64,000 bases of DNA from Amyelois transitella (Eukaryota > Arthropoda > Insecta > Lepidoptera > Pyralidae). Below, one piece after another: positions 24,601 through 36,562 of the stretch. The notes below the pieces were generated by a model. It saw only the letters and a program-made list of their open reading frames with translations. It made no database searches and was not told the origin of the DNA. The position numbers were made by a program, and so were the translations under genes. How positions within the stretch are numbered: position 1 is the stretch's first letter; every line of letters begins with the position of its first letter. The stretch spans positions 8,172,001 through 8,236,000 of the forward strand of contig NC_083512.1 in the NCBI RefSeq assembly GCF_032362555.1. Reading direction: 5' to 3'.

Positions 24601-27031
24601 GATAGCATAATTTTTCATTGAGCTGGACAATTTTTTCGAGACTGTTGACTCTCTTTATCCGATAAATGACCAAAACATGATGTACCTATATATAAGTTTA
24701 TGGGCAGTGGATGGTTGGTAGAGATTAGCTTAACCTTAGTTTGCCTTTACTCAATAGATAATTTTTATATTGTATTGTAGAGACTCGCGCCTAGATAAGT
24801 TATCTTAAACTACATTTTTTGGGACTTCGTGATTTTGTCAAAGACGTACAGGCCTCCTTCCCTTTAGTGAGTGCCGCTAGCTCAGCGCCTAACCTTATAA
24901 TAATTCCTTTACCGACTTAAAGATATGTATTTACATCTATACCTACTTATATTTTCCTCAGGATGCCATTTACGGAGGCCTGTATCCGCGAGCAGATGAG
25001 GATGGACACACTAGTGCCTCTGGGAGTGCCGCATCGGGCCACTGAGCCCACTACTTTCCACGGTTACAACATACCGGAGGTATTTTTTGTTAAATGAGGA
25101 CATGATACCTTATTTATTTCTGCCAGACTTATTGAAATCAGCCACTCAATAATCCAATCTGGAATCTTCGTAAAAAGGCGCACCTTGCTGTCCTCTCTCG
25201 AGAGAGGTGAGGATGCAACCGAGACCTACGCTAAAAGTATGATGAAATTTAATTTCTCCAGTGCTTATCTTTATTTATTTACTAATTTATGTACACAGAA
25301 AACATCAAGAATGATAAACACAAGAAATCTTTGTTAAACAAGAATGCCTAGTTGTCAACGTAATAAACATAGATCATAAATTTCAGAAAAAGCCCGAATA
25401 TATAACGAATTTACCAGATTATGGTAACACCTAATGTGTTAATGAAAGAAAAATATGTAATAATTCTACATTTAATTTTTCCTTTACATTCTGTTTCTGT
25501 GGCGAAGGAGCCACATCCGTTATGTGTTAAAGCCACTTAACCCATAACCGTAAACGATTAATAACCTCGTTTGCCCATAAATTAATATAAATGCTCTTAT
25601 AACGAATGTTTTACGTAACTGTACCGAATATTTTTATGGTAAGTATAAAGTTTCTCATTTATGCGATTAGATTGATCTGATGATATAACTACATAGTTTG
25701 TTCGGATTGTAATAAACTAGAGCAGTTTGTTAGGTCATAATTTAGACTAATTTTCTTTTTTAATAACCCACTAATCTATAGATTTATTCATATCTTCGTG
25801 CCTATACTTAGAAAATAGGAGCTGCCGCTTACTTTTTTAATGTCTCGCTCTAACAACTTATTTTTAGGGCACTATGTTTACTGCAAATTATCCGATGCTG
25901 CACAAAGATGAGGTCATCTGGGGAGATCCAGAAGTCTTCAGACCAGACCGATTCATCGTCGATGGGAAGCTGGATGTCTCAAAGGACAAATCACTGCCAT
26001 TTGGTGCAGGTACATCTACAGACATACTCGCATTAAATATAACGGAAGAGTAGGCGGAGAAATTTATCAATCTATTATCTAATATCTCTGCACTATGCAT
26101 TGATCTTTTCGGTAGTAGGTAGGTAGTTCGTCGGTTTAGAGTAGGTACTCGTAAGATCGTCGTTTAAGTCAAATTGGCGTTCTCCTTCCTATTTTAGATT
26201 AACACTCCTTATATGTATGTATTTGCTTTGTTAATTTTGGCTCAAATACCTTTGTATACCTACTGATAAAATATAAAAAATATCATTAACATATTAACAT
26301 TAATAAATTGCGAAAGGATAATGTACAAACAACATGAAACTAAATAGCAACGCGTAATTAAAACTTATTAGATTAAAATAGGTTAGATTTTGTGTGTAGG
26401 TATTGTCTAATTTAAATCTCCAATTCCTTCAAGTGGCAACATCGGATACTTTGTCAAGTGTTAGGAGGGTACTGTGAAGTTATACACTATTTCGTAAAGT
26501 GAAGGGTGTAATTTACGGAACTACTATGCTTAGCTGAAATTATTTCGTCATTTGAATGCAATATTGCAGACTACCTAACTAGACCAGACGTGCCAGACTT
26601 TTAGTGTTCGTTATCTTTTTGTGTAAGTAGGTACTTAATTTTAGGAACAGCCTTTTTAGGTTACATGTCGGACCCAAACTGTAGGTAGCTACTCATCTGA
26701 GCAGTTGACTATTTTTCAATGTTTGAACGTTTTGTGTGTACTTTGATCAGGTACTCGGTTATAAATGCTTAAAGAAAAGTTTGAGTTGTCTATGCGTTAA
26801 TTGCCTATCTACATAAATTAGTTGGTTAAAATTTTGTGTTATTTTAAAGGTCGACGGTTATGTGCTGGTGAAACGTACGCCCGTCAAACGATGTTCCAAG
26901 TGTTCGCAGCTCTGGTGCAGAACTTCCGCGTCGAACGCGCCCCGGGCTCCGCCCCTATGCCCGCTCCTCGTATGCAAGGCATCATCACCACCATACCCGA
27001 CTACTGGATCAAACTCACACCCAGGCATTAA
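21607..27031 (+). CDS. Cytochrome P450, CYP2 clan, CYP304-like (P450-3)
   Basis: Nine exons: 21607-21700, 22496-22744, 23111-23283, 23567-23839, 23990-24104, 24416-24596, 24962-25079, 25868-26009 and 26850-27031. They join in frame to 508 aa. The 273-nt exon 4 equals exons 4 and 5 of the other two genes (111+162) joined without any extra or missing base, so one intron is precisely absent. Motifs: WHVQR in the C-helix, EQMR as ExxR, FRPDRF (Asp for Glu), and [10 protein letters not shown] for heme. The I-helix reads [11 protein letters not shown]. The donor after exon 5 (G|GTTAAT) is weak. An AATAAA lies at 27088-27093. Third member of the cluster; introns are shorter than in the other two. 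Likely an ER monooxygenase of unknown substrate. Confidence 0.93.
22441..22494 (+). repeat. SINE tail fragment abutting P450-3 exon 2
   Basis: GAGGCTAACTCAACTAACTC and AACCTGTGTAATATGTC match the 3' tail of the tRNA-derived SINE at 3380-3595. The repeat ends at the acceptor TTTATTTAG of exon 2, so it probably supplies or crowds its pyrimidine tract. Confidence 0.5.
24200..24262 (-). repeat. SINE-like repeat fragment (P450-3 intron 5)
   Basis: CCTTAGTCGCGTTTTGTAAC and AGAGTGGTCCTATAC are diverged forms of the repeat core on the minus strand. Head and tail are missing. Confidence 0.55.
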
Positions 27032-27087
27032 GTTAATTAGACGTTCAATATGTACACAAGAGAAATTTTGACTATGATTCATAAGTA

Positions 27088-27093
27088 AATAAA
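27088..27093 (+). terminator. Poly(A) signal of P450-3
   Basis: AATAAA 57 bp beyond the stop codon, the normal position for a short 3' UTR. Confidence 0.6.
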
Positions 27094-28707
27094 GCATCCA
27101 ATCATCACGTACGTTTATGTAATACAGTATTTAAGACCAATCTGTGTGTTGAGATTTTATTTTTCTCAGTCTCGGCTTTTTTTAACATATTTAAACTTTA
27201 TAACATACTTACTACGAATTACGCGTTGTTTAAAAAGTAATTAAGATTCCAAATATCTCAAGAAGTTTTTTAAAGAAGGTTTTGACGTTTTGACCTAGTT
27301 CTCTTATTGCGCTAATGAGCTTGCAAGTAGAACAAACAAGTAATTTAGTCTAGTCGTAATAGGTAGACACCTACGTCATCTTTGAATTGCAGTTACAAAT
27401 ATTAGCCCTCCATAAAAAAATTACGAAATATTTGGCCCGTTCTTCTGACTTCTGATTCTGTTCATCGATGTAGGTATACTTAGTTACATTTAATAGTTTT
27501 TTCAGTAAATAAAACCGGTGGGCTCAACTTCATTTTGCTGGAAATTGTAGACTGTAGACTAACGTCGCATTCGTATCATCTTATAAGTATACACACAAGT
27601 AGGTACCTTGTGAGATAATTTTATCAACTTAATACATAGCTAACCTACTTACATAATATGTAATGATATAATTATGTATTTATAAGTAATGGATAAAGTC
27701 AAACAGAGATAAATGTAATAATATTGTTACATACAATTTTTCGCTCAGCTTTTCGCTCCATTTGGAAGAGACAGCAATTTGAGTAGACTAGGGATGTTAC
27801 TTCTGAGAGTCTTATGTACTTATATGGACAAACTTAGTCAACATTAGTCCTTAGTTTTTGAGATCTTCCGTGAAACTTAAAAATCATTTCTCTTTTACCA
27901 AGATTTGGTAACAATTATACGTGAGTATGGTAAACTTAATCCTTTTTTCTTTGGCATGTTGCTTCTTGTTTCCTACTGGAATTATCTAACTCTGTTAATG
28001 AATGGAATATGACCAATTTGTTATGTTAAATTTAAATTCTGTTTTGTTTGAGTTTGTAATACATTTCAGCACTTGCATAATACCTACATGATAACAAGCA
28101 GTCGGTACGTGATATTGTGCCCTGTGCTAATCTTATCATTCAGTGCTGCGTGTATGCATCAGTCGCAACAAATGAATTTGATGTACCTGTTGTGGAACTG
28201 TTTTTTACCGGGCGGAGCAGCAATAATCGGAGAATAACCGGAGTGTTACATGTCAAAAAACCGGTAAAAGATTCTTTACGTATTCCCAGTTGCACCGTCC
28301 TCCACTATGCGTCGGAGCTTGGTGTCCGCTTAGTCTCGAGAACTTGCCTCCATACATATAATAAAACAGTAAAAAAATTTGTCTATACAATGAGTATATT
28401 TTCAAAAATTTATAACGATGATGAAATAGTAACCGAGCATGAAAGTTGTTTGTATTTACACGCTAATCTCCGGAACTACTGAACGGATTTGAAAGAAACT
28501 TTTATTGTTGTATAGCTCTTATGCCTGGCCTACATACAGGGCAATAATTTATTTTGGAATCTGGTACAGCTGATATCGAACCATAACAAATCAGCTAAAC
28601 TTTAGGAAATATCGAAATGACGTCTTAACCAAAGTTGTTCAAACTAATGAGCATTTTCTGTTGGCGTATAAAAATCGAAGATCTGGAACACCTGATGCAG
28701 AATCACT

Positions 28708-28800
28708 CGGCCTCTGTGGCTCAGCCGTAGAACGCTTGTCTGTGACACCGGAGGTCCCGGGTTCGAATCCCGGTCAAGGCATGAAGGAAGACCTAGCGCC
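28708..28800 (+). repeat. tRNA-derived SINE, copy 2
   Basis: The head GCCTCTGTGGCTCAGCCGTA with GGTTCGAATCCCGG matches the minus-strand SINE at 3380-3595 almost base for base across the tRNA-like part. The body diverges after about 28800. Confidence 0.75.
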
Positions 28801-31202
28801 CGGCAATTTGAAATGTCTACTCGAATGAATTTCGTTGCGTTTTTGTTCGATAATTTTTTTGTTTCTTGTCACATTTTTCATTCATTTTGTTAGTGTATTG
28901 TATACATAGCATCCAATATAGGTATATTTATTTTGTTAATCGTTTTTTTCTTCCCTTAATTCGCAAGTTGCTATAACCTTAACCTTCGTATTTCCAATAA
29001 CACGCAAACAGCACCGTTTGCGTTTGCGGGCGTCAACTAGTATACAATAAACATGCTATCTAAAACAAATTTATGTGAAATTTAAAATCTGAAAGCATAC
29101 TGCACGGAATTCCTAAGTTATGAAGAGGAGAGAGATACGATACATACATATGCCTTTTGTTCTTTTGTGTTACATCATCTCCTTATCTCAGAAAAAGCCG
29201 ACGTCATTAAGAATTAACGTCAAATCAAGAAATTGGTCGTTAAATGCGAAATGATTGCTGGACTAACTTGTCCGGTGTATAAATACCTAAATAAGTGACT
29301 TACGGCTTATGAAAAGCCCAGTCTACCTAAAAGGAATAACAGTTGCAAAATATAAAATTCTGATTTAAATTTCACCCGAACAGCGGTGGTATAACCGCAA
29401 TACATCAATCTTCCCCAACCAAAAATGGAAGTGATTTTTTTGAAGGATTGACCGCCAACAAAGTCCCTACTTATTTTGTACGAATTATTTCGTTAAAAAG
29501 GTCTCCTATATTAAATTATTATTATGTAATAATAACTAATTTACTTTTAAATTCCGTACTTAAACAGATTTATTTAATTTTCATTAAAAATATACAATTT
29601 ATCTTGTCTGTCTTATCTAAAGTTCTGTTGTAAAGAATTCCAATAGGTATATGTACTGAAAACAAGACCCCTACCTTGACTTTTATCACAAAACTTTACT
29701 ACACGCTGGAAGAAATGATTTAAAAACCTTAAAGGCTTACAATTTTATTTTTAAAAAGACTACCTACTTAATTATAAAATCACACACCTTGTTATGAAAT
29801 TTAGAAGGGAAGGTAATCTAGAAGTAAAATAGGTTAACGGTCAATTCAGCAGAAGCAGAGCCGCAAGGTTTATCTAATTTTCTTGAAAATAAATCAAAAA
29901 ACAAATCAATACCTCCTTGGAGTTTTTTTTTTTAAAGTTGGTACAAAACCATAATAATCATACGAATAATGCAAGCTATATATTTTAAGATCACATTATG
30001 GTAGAACCTACGTTAGGTTCTACCTTCTTTGTAAGGTTTTATAACGTAATTTAAAGATTGACGAACTTTTTATTCGACAACATGACAAATGTCGATAGGC
30101 CCGCATTCATTAAAATAATATATATGTGTGTACCTAGTATAATTTATACGCCACTGGCACAGAAATAGTAGTAACCATAAGAGCAATTCGTCTTTCTGTC
30201 TATATCTATCATCATGGACTACTTGCGGTTACACATACTTTAATAAAACATCGTAAAAATTTCCTCATTTATTGCATGATTTACATTAGAATATGTAGTA
30301 CATACTAGTACATGAAGGCTAGTTCATTGCACAACCTTTTTCAATTTCATATAAAGTTTACAATTGATTGAACTAAATTAGTACTCACTCGTACTTATTT
30401 TAACGCCATCTCCAACATTTCTTTATCATATCTTATGTTAAAATCAGCCTTATTAAAAATATTATACTGTCTTTACCTGCTATACTTAAACCAGCTATTT
30501 AATAGAAAAGAATAAATGTATCTGCGTACATACATATGTCACTTATCCTAGCGAAAATTATGTAGAGTCATAACAAACATGTAGATCTACGAGTATACTA
30601 CCATTTTTGACTCTTAACAATTATTGATAGTAGGTATTTTGTAACATCACACAAACTTTGTAAAGGCAAACATATAATTTTTCATATTAAAACTGATATC
30701 TAATCAAACTAATCCTAACATATTATACATTAATAACAATTTTTAATTTTATTGCTTTTTTGGCTTCATTTTTACTTAAAGAGTAGGTACTAAGTAAATA
30801 TCACTTTAGGAAAGCATACCATTCTTAAAACTTATTTACAAGTTAGCGATAAAATGGGATTTTCAATGATAAATTTATAAAATTGACATTCAATTTTGAA
30901 TGACAGGTCTGAATAATATACATATTACGCAGATACTTTAGTACATTGTCTTTAAATAATCATTTAAACGATATTTACATAAATTTGAAAAAAAAAAAGC
31001 TTTGTTCTGCAATTTACAATATCGCAATATATTGTAAACAAGATTGATTCATTCAGATGCCAGAAAAACAATTACTTATATTATTTCAGAAGAGACAAAA
31101 TAACACCTCACCTCTGACAATATCAATTATACGAAAGAAGTCAAGATTTCAAGATGTCACATTTAAATTATACAATAAGATACAATATAAATAATAATAT
31201 AT

Positions 31203-31375
31203 AAGGCTAACAAACTTGGGATTCTTTTTAGGCGATGGGCTAGCAATCTGTCACTATTGGAATCTCAATTCTATCATTAAGCCAAATAGCTGAATGTGGC
31301 CATTCAGTCTTTTCAAGACTGTTGGCTCTGTCTACCCCGCAAGAGATATAGACGTGACCATATGTATGTATGTAT
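31203..31375 (+). repeat. SINE-like repeat, copy 4, 5'-truncated
   Basis: Starts within the core (CAAACTTGGGATTCTTTTTA) and runs to the intact GACGTGACCATATGTATGTA tail. Such 5' truncation is what target-primed reverse transcription produces. Confidence 0.8.
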
Positions 31376-32595
31376 AAATAATATTGTCTGAACGAGAAGT
31401 TGAGAATTTAGCAAAAAGTTTACATAAGTACGTCTCTCAACAACATTTAATATGAAGTAGGGTTTAGGTTCGGATGCAATTTTATCTCAAAAATATTGGA
31501 ATAATTTACTTATCAAAACCTCGGGCGCAAAGTTCAATTTTGCCGAGATTCAGATACGTATGAAATGTTTAAACCTTTAATAGAGAACACACGCGTTAAA
31601 GGATAAAATCAATAAAAAAAAAACAGACTTCAAGAAACTATTAAATTGTTTTGGTATTATTTCAAAAAATTTATGTAGGTAGGTTAGGTACCTCCTCTTT
31701 TTTGAAGTCGGTTACAAATACGGCATTAAGAGAGAATTTTTCAAAATTATCGCGTAATATTCGAAGTTACCAAAAAATAAGGAACTTCCATGCCAAATTT
31801 CAAGTCTGAAGACAAACATGTTTGGGCGGGGATTGTCTGTCAGTCAGTCAGTTATTGATAGTAGGTAGGTATTTATAGAACACTTCACTTTCCATTATCA
31901 AATATAATTATTACATAGCATTTTATTCAATACCACTTATTACTTACAAGTAACAAAAAACTGTATAACTTTATTTATTGTAAATCATAATATTTTATTA
32001 GTTATAGTTTGAGATTCAGCTTATCTCTAAAAAATCTTAGAATATGCTACGCACTTCGAGTACATGCAAAATTACAAACAGCTAACTTATTCTCAAAAAC
32101 TTGTAAGATTAGTTTGATCAATATTAAAATATAATAAAATAGTAAATCTGCGAAAACCAAGACTATAAAAGATTAAACGATGTTAAGACGCGTGGTCGAT
32201 TGACCGATTGGACGCAAGGGTAAAATTTATTTATTATTATCTTATCAATTAAATCTTGACATTGAGTAGTACATATTTACGAAAAAAAAGTGAATATAAA
32301 AATATTGTGTGGTGTTGACGCTATCAATATTAAAATTCAATTTTGCTCGCGGATCTTTCTGGCTCCCCACAGAAATTTAAAAAAAGCAACTACCTTATCT
32401 GTTCAGGTCGTATTTGTAATTGAATAAAAATCATCTCTTGTCATTATGTGACAAAATATAAAAATACGTGACAAGAAAGTGTAAAATATGTTTCAGTATA
32501 TTTAAAATTTCTATATATAATCTTAATCATTACAAAATTATAATTCCCAGTGATTATATTATCATTGTCATTGTAGCTAATCTAACAGATTATTT

Positions 32596-35475
32596 CTAGG
32601 TATCTGTATAGGTTTCAGATATATACAGCATATTTATTTCTTTTTTAACAGGTTGCCCATTGAGCTCCTGCATTTCTTCAGAAACAATCCTTAGTTCGCT
32701 TTTAAGTTCTACAGCTTCACTTTCATTGGTTACGTTAGGTCTATAGGCATCCGGTCCTATCAGAGATAGAACAACAGGTAGGAAGAATAATCCATTGAAG
32801 AGACCAAACAATATCACTAACAAAAATATTTTGAAAAATGATTGGAAAGTGTAAGCTCTAGACATGCAGAGAAGAGAAAGAGACAAAAGTGTTGAACCTC
32901 CTCCTAACAATACAGCCGTACCAATAGAGGTCACGGTCTTCAGGGCTCGGGCGGTCCTGGTTCCTTCGGACACTGTCAGGAAGGTGTGACCAATATGAGC
33001 CGCGTAATCCACGCACAATCCTATGGCCAACTCGAGACCTATGCAGCATACTATATCCACGGTCATCCCCCACCTTTGCATCCAACCTAACACATTTACT
33101 ATCGTCAACAAAACACACAAGAATATCCAAAAGCACATTTGTAGATTTGTGATCAACACAACCGTACACGCGATCACGCACAACAATGCTAGTTCGACAT
33201 TTCTTTCCACTTCTAATGCTATTATCTCATCAGTCACCCAATTTCCAAACACTTTAGACCATACGCTACGATATCCGTCCCCAGATGATATCGGGGCAGA
33301 TTTAACTATTCCTTTTGCCTGGTTCATGGCCGGCAAATACTCTTCGGGACCCTTGAAATTTTTGAATTTAAAAGCTATTGAGGATGCTTTTATGTCTGTA
33401 GTTGGATGACCGCATTGTATTGGTTTTTCAAATCTAAAACTTAGTTGAAACCTACCGCCGATAGAACTAAACAAGAATTTTGACAAATATTGATTGAATT
33501 CATCCTTTGTCACTGCGGATACGTCGTTAAGATCGCGACCATAGTTTTCTAATACATAACCATGAAAATATTCTACCCACGATGATACTTCAGTGACGTA
33601 AGGTTCTTTGGCAAACTTTTGGGTGAAATTTAGTAATTTACTAAATTCGTCGTGATAATACATTTCTCCTAAAAATATCATCGATGGATAGCCTTCTTCC
33701 GGGTAATAATAATCATGCGCATTAATAAAATTTTTGTAATAAGTATCATCTGGAATGAACCATTTGGGATCAAATCTCTGCTCCAGTCGAAGCATTGCTA
33801 TTATACTGAAGCCTGTCATTATCAAAGTAAATATGATAATTATTATTTTACCAGGCACAGAAAAAACACACTTTTCATAAAATATCGCGAAAGCTTTTTG
33901 GAATATTGTTCTATCTTGCGACACTTTAATTTGTTTAGAATGTTTGTAACAAAACACCACCCCATTTCTATTATCTTCCATGCGTCGTGTATCTAATGTA
34001 AAAACTGCTACATAGAACGTAACAGTAAAGCAAAATATAAAAAATACTCCTACAGCTGCATAAATACAAAACGATTTAAGAGAAGGCAGAATTGTAATAG
34101 CACCAACTAACAATGCAACAATATCAGTGAAAGACGTTATGACGATAGATACTCCCGCGTGTTCTAACATGAGGCCTATTTTGATTGGAAGGCTCTTCTT
34201 AGATTCCGCCTCTGTTAGATTTTTCCAACATGCATTTATTACGAACATATCATCTATACCTAAACCCATTAGCAGAAATGGTAATGAAGAATGCACTGGT
34301 CCAAAGGATACACGCATTATCGAACACCAGCTGACTGCTGCAACATATGCCATGCCAACACTAAGCAATCCAACACTGCCAAGTGTAAGCTTTATCTCTA
34401 GCCAATTAAATCGGGACAGTGCAAATTGTATGTAAAAGAACATTAATATTATACCTAAAAATAACTTGTCTAATTCATTCAAAATTGCTTCTCCACTAGT
34501 ATCAGCAAAGCTTCTGCCTGCCTCATAAAATACTTTGAGTTCTGTAAAATTTTTTGATAGAATCTCCATCACATTTATAAATTCTCTTTCCCACATGGCT
34601 AATGGTACTGAAACCCAATCTTCAGTGCCAACTAGATTGCCCACAGCATTGATATCAACTGCCGACATGTTAACTGATGTGAACCATGTTATCAAAATGG
34701 CATTTGCAGATACTATGTCCCCATTTTCGTCATGTTCAACACCACCTAATAATTTTGTGAAGTCCATAGGATGCCCAGTAACTGGGTTGGTTTTTACAGA
34801 ATTTATTTTATTTACAATATCATGTTTTGTTGAATGGTTTAAATTATCCTTATCAAATAAATCTAAAATGTTGTATTGATGACAAATTAAAGGAAAGTTA
34901 TTTAAAAATCCACAGTAGAAATCTGAATCCATCCAGAGATTAGTGTCCAAGAATTCATGTGAACTTTTCATGTTTGTAGAACTGTTGTTCTCACTGGAAA
35001 TGTCTACAGATCTGGATACACGGTCTGATCCAAAAATCTTTAGCACAGGAACCTTAAAGCACAAGTCTCTGACTGAATAGGTTTTATTTTCATGTTTCAC
35101 TTGTATAGAATTTACCTTTTCTGTTATATCACTAATGGCACCTAACACATGTGGTTGCAGTACATCATCACCTGTGATTATTATCTTTTGCAATCGAAAA
35201 ATTGTTTCAAATTTATCAATATACCAATTTGTGTCATAAAAGAAATCAGAATCTGGTGGAACCCAAAGTTTCATGGGGTTTTTTTCAATATGGAATTGCA
35301 ATAATCCAATGCAGCTCAACAATATAAAAAGCCAGGTAAACCCTATGGTCCTCCAAGGGTTCCTTGCAACTAGCACACCAAGTGTAAAAAATGTCCTTTC
35401 AATAAGATGCACCAATTTCGAAGAGGCATATTCCCACGTCTGTTGAGGAGTTCTAATTTTCTTTCTGGCAGGCAT
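32596..35475 (-). CDS. Patched domain-containing (SSD/RND-type) membrane protein, PTCHD3-like
   Basis: One uninterrupted 959-codon frame. A first membrane segment lies at about 43-61 and is followed by a large glycosylation-prone extracellular loop. A sterol-sensing-domain block of five helices lies at about 336-495, with LLMGLGIDDMFV (401-412). A single helix at about 541-562 precedes the second extracellular loop. The C-terminal helix bundle at about 759-908 carries GLELAIGLCVDYAAH (813-827), whose GxxxD-type motif is the RND proton-relay equivalent. This duplicated 6+6 helix plan is that of Patched-related/NPC1-like proteins. Insect Patched-related proteins are thought to move or sense lipids; the cargo here is unknown. 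The lack of introns, next to intron-dense neighbours, suggests an ancient retrocopy or massive intron loss. It is head to head with Dis3. Confidence 0.92.
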   Translation of the reverse strand: MPARKKIRTPQQTWEYASSKLVHLIERTFFTLGVLVARNPWRTIGFTWLFILLSCIGLLQFHIEKNPMKLWVPPDSDFFYDTNWYIDKFETIFRLQKIIITGDDVLQPHVLGAISDITEKVNSIQVKHENKTYSVRDLCFKVPVLKIFGSDRVSRSVDISSENNSSTNMKSSHEFLDTNLWMDSDFYCGFLNNFPLICHQYNILDLFDKDNLNHSTKHDIVNKINSVKTNPVTGHPMDFTKLLGGVEHDENGDIVSANAILITWFTSVNMSAVDINAVGNLVGTEDWVSVPLAMWEREFINVMEILSKNFTELKVFYEAGRSFADTSGEAILNELDKLFLGIILMFFYIQFALSRFNWLEIKLTLGSVGLLSVGMAYVAAVSWCSIMRVSFGPVHSSLPFLLMGLGIDDMFVINACWKNLTEAESKKSLPIKIGLMLEHAGVSIVITSFTDIVALLVGAITILPSLKSFCIYAAVGVFFIFCFTVTFYVAVFTLDTRRMEDNRNGVVFCYKHSKQIKVSQDRTIFQKAFAIFYEKCVFSVPGKIIIIIFTLIMTGFSIIAMLRLEQRFDPKWFIPDDTYYKNFINAHDYYYPEEGYPSMIFLGEMYYHDEFSKLLNFTQKFAKEPYVTEVSSWVEYFHGYVLENYGRDLNDVSAVTKDEFNQYLSKFLFSSIGGRFQLSFRFEKPIQCGHPTTDIKASSIAFKFKNFKGPEEYLPAMNQAKGIVKSAPISSGDGYRSVWSKVFGNWVTDEIIALEVERNVELALLCVIACTVVLITNLQMCFWIFLCVLLTIVNVLGWMQRWGMTVDIVCCIGLELAIGLCVDYAAHIGHTFLTVSEGTRTARALKTVTSIGTAVLLGGGSTLLSLSLLCMSRAYTFQSFFKIFLLVILFGLFNGLFFLPVVLSLIGPDAYRPNVTNESEAVELKSELRIVSEEMQELNGQPVKKEINMLYISETYTDT

Positions 35476-36562
35476 GATTTGATATTTTGTTCAAAAATTT
35501 CAAATTAATTAGCAACAAATAGAATGCTTCACTGGTTTTAATTAATGGTATCTAAGGTTATTCCATTCGGCAATTGAGAACTCACACACAACACATTATC
35601 ATTACGATAAGACTTAAACGTGCACGAAGCGGACGTGCCGCCTTTGGCTGTCGCCAATTGAGACTGAGAGTATACTGGCGTCTGGCCGGTTCGTGCGGAC
35701 AAAAGTAATCATGTTTGCCTTCCGAGGTTAAGTTATGTAAGTAGGTAAATCTGGATGCATAAAAATCTTATTTACTATTTAAGAAACTACCCAAAAATAA
35801 TCAGTAAATTTGCTTGATAAAAGTTCACAAGCACTTAAAAGACAGAAATTAATTTACCTTTTCTCAGCAAACAGTTGGCAATAAATTTAATAAACGATTA
35901 TATTCTTGATTGTATACTATATAACTTTAACATATTAAATTTTCTAATTCTAATTTGTTGATAAACAAAAAGGTAAATAAACACAAACACTAAAAAAGGT
36001 GAAATTACGATTTGATCGAATGATGACAATGACAGTGACAAACGTTGGTTGACCTTGGGTTGACCCTGAGGGTTGACCTCTAAAGGTTAACCAAAGAGGG
36101 TTGACCCACCAAATGCAATTGTTTTTTTAATACGCTCTTTTGCACTCTTTCGCTTGTCAGTATTCTTATAATGTAAAACAAAATATTTATTTTCAAATCT
36201 ATGCATCACTGTAATGTAACTCTTTAAGAAAACTTTTAATTTTGCTATTTTGAGTATTGTTATGTAGTAGATGGGTGACTGATGGAAATGACAGTGGTAA
36301 ATTACTGATGTAAATTACTTAACTAAAAATTTAAATATTCGTTTCAGTGATTGTGGCAATGGCTTCATCACACATGTCCTATGACCAGACCAGAGGAGTG
36401 ATGTGTCAGTGTCATGTCAAATGTCATCTATTCATAACCTGAATGTTTCAGAAGGTTCACTGTTTTGTTTTTATTCCAGTCCAGAAAATTATTTAAACTG
36501 ATAAACTGAAAATAACCATTAAGTTTGTTAAATAAATAGTAAATGGTTCGCTATTGATAAAA
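35476..36562. promoter_or_regulatory. Divergent promoter region between PTCHD-like gene and Dis3
   Basis: 1.09 kb separates the two start codons. It carries a G+C-richer block at about 35620-35700 and a cluster of GGTTGACC/GGTTAACC words at 36047-36106. No TATA box is evident near Dis3, as expected for a housekeeping gene. Confidence 0.5.
36047..36106. promoter_or_regulatory. Array of five GGTTRACC words
   Basis: GGTTGACC occurs at 36047, 36058, 36071 and 36099, and GGTTAACC at 36085, spaced 11, 13, 14 and 14 bp. The first overlaps TGACCTTGG, the complement of CCAAGGTCA, which is the monomer site of FTZ-F1/ERR-type nuclear receptors. Function is inferred only. Confidence 0.4.

Larger units (their letters stand above)
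27032..32595. other. Gene-poor intergenic region
   Basis: 5.5 kb with no host coding region that I can support. Contents: the polyA signal of P450-3 at 27088, a Helitron-like relic around 28340-28520 (CATACATATAATAAAACAG and a CTGAACGGATTTGAA segment), a tRNA-derived SINE head at 28708-28790, an 11-bp inverted repeat around 30000-30023 (GGTAGAACCTA arms), a SINE-like copy at 31203-31375, and very AT-rich DNA. The 3' UTR of the Patched-type gene lies at the right edge. Confidence 0.55.

Noticed and set aside
25192-25207. 16-bp perfect palindrome CCTCTCTCGAGAGAGG in P450-3 intron 7
   Set aside because: Short and built from a CT/AG dinucleotide run; no reason to prefer a regulatory role.
28117-28482. 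121-codon plus-strand frame in the intergenic region
   Set aside because: It overlaps a Helitron-like relic, shows no recognisable domain and has no promoter or paralog support.
33023-34879. Several antisense frames over the Patched-like gene
   Set aside because: Shadows of the 959-codon frame; no independent family resemblance.
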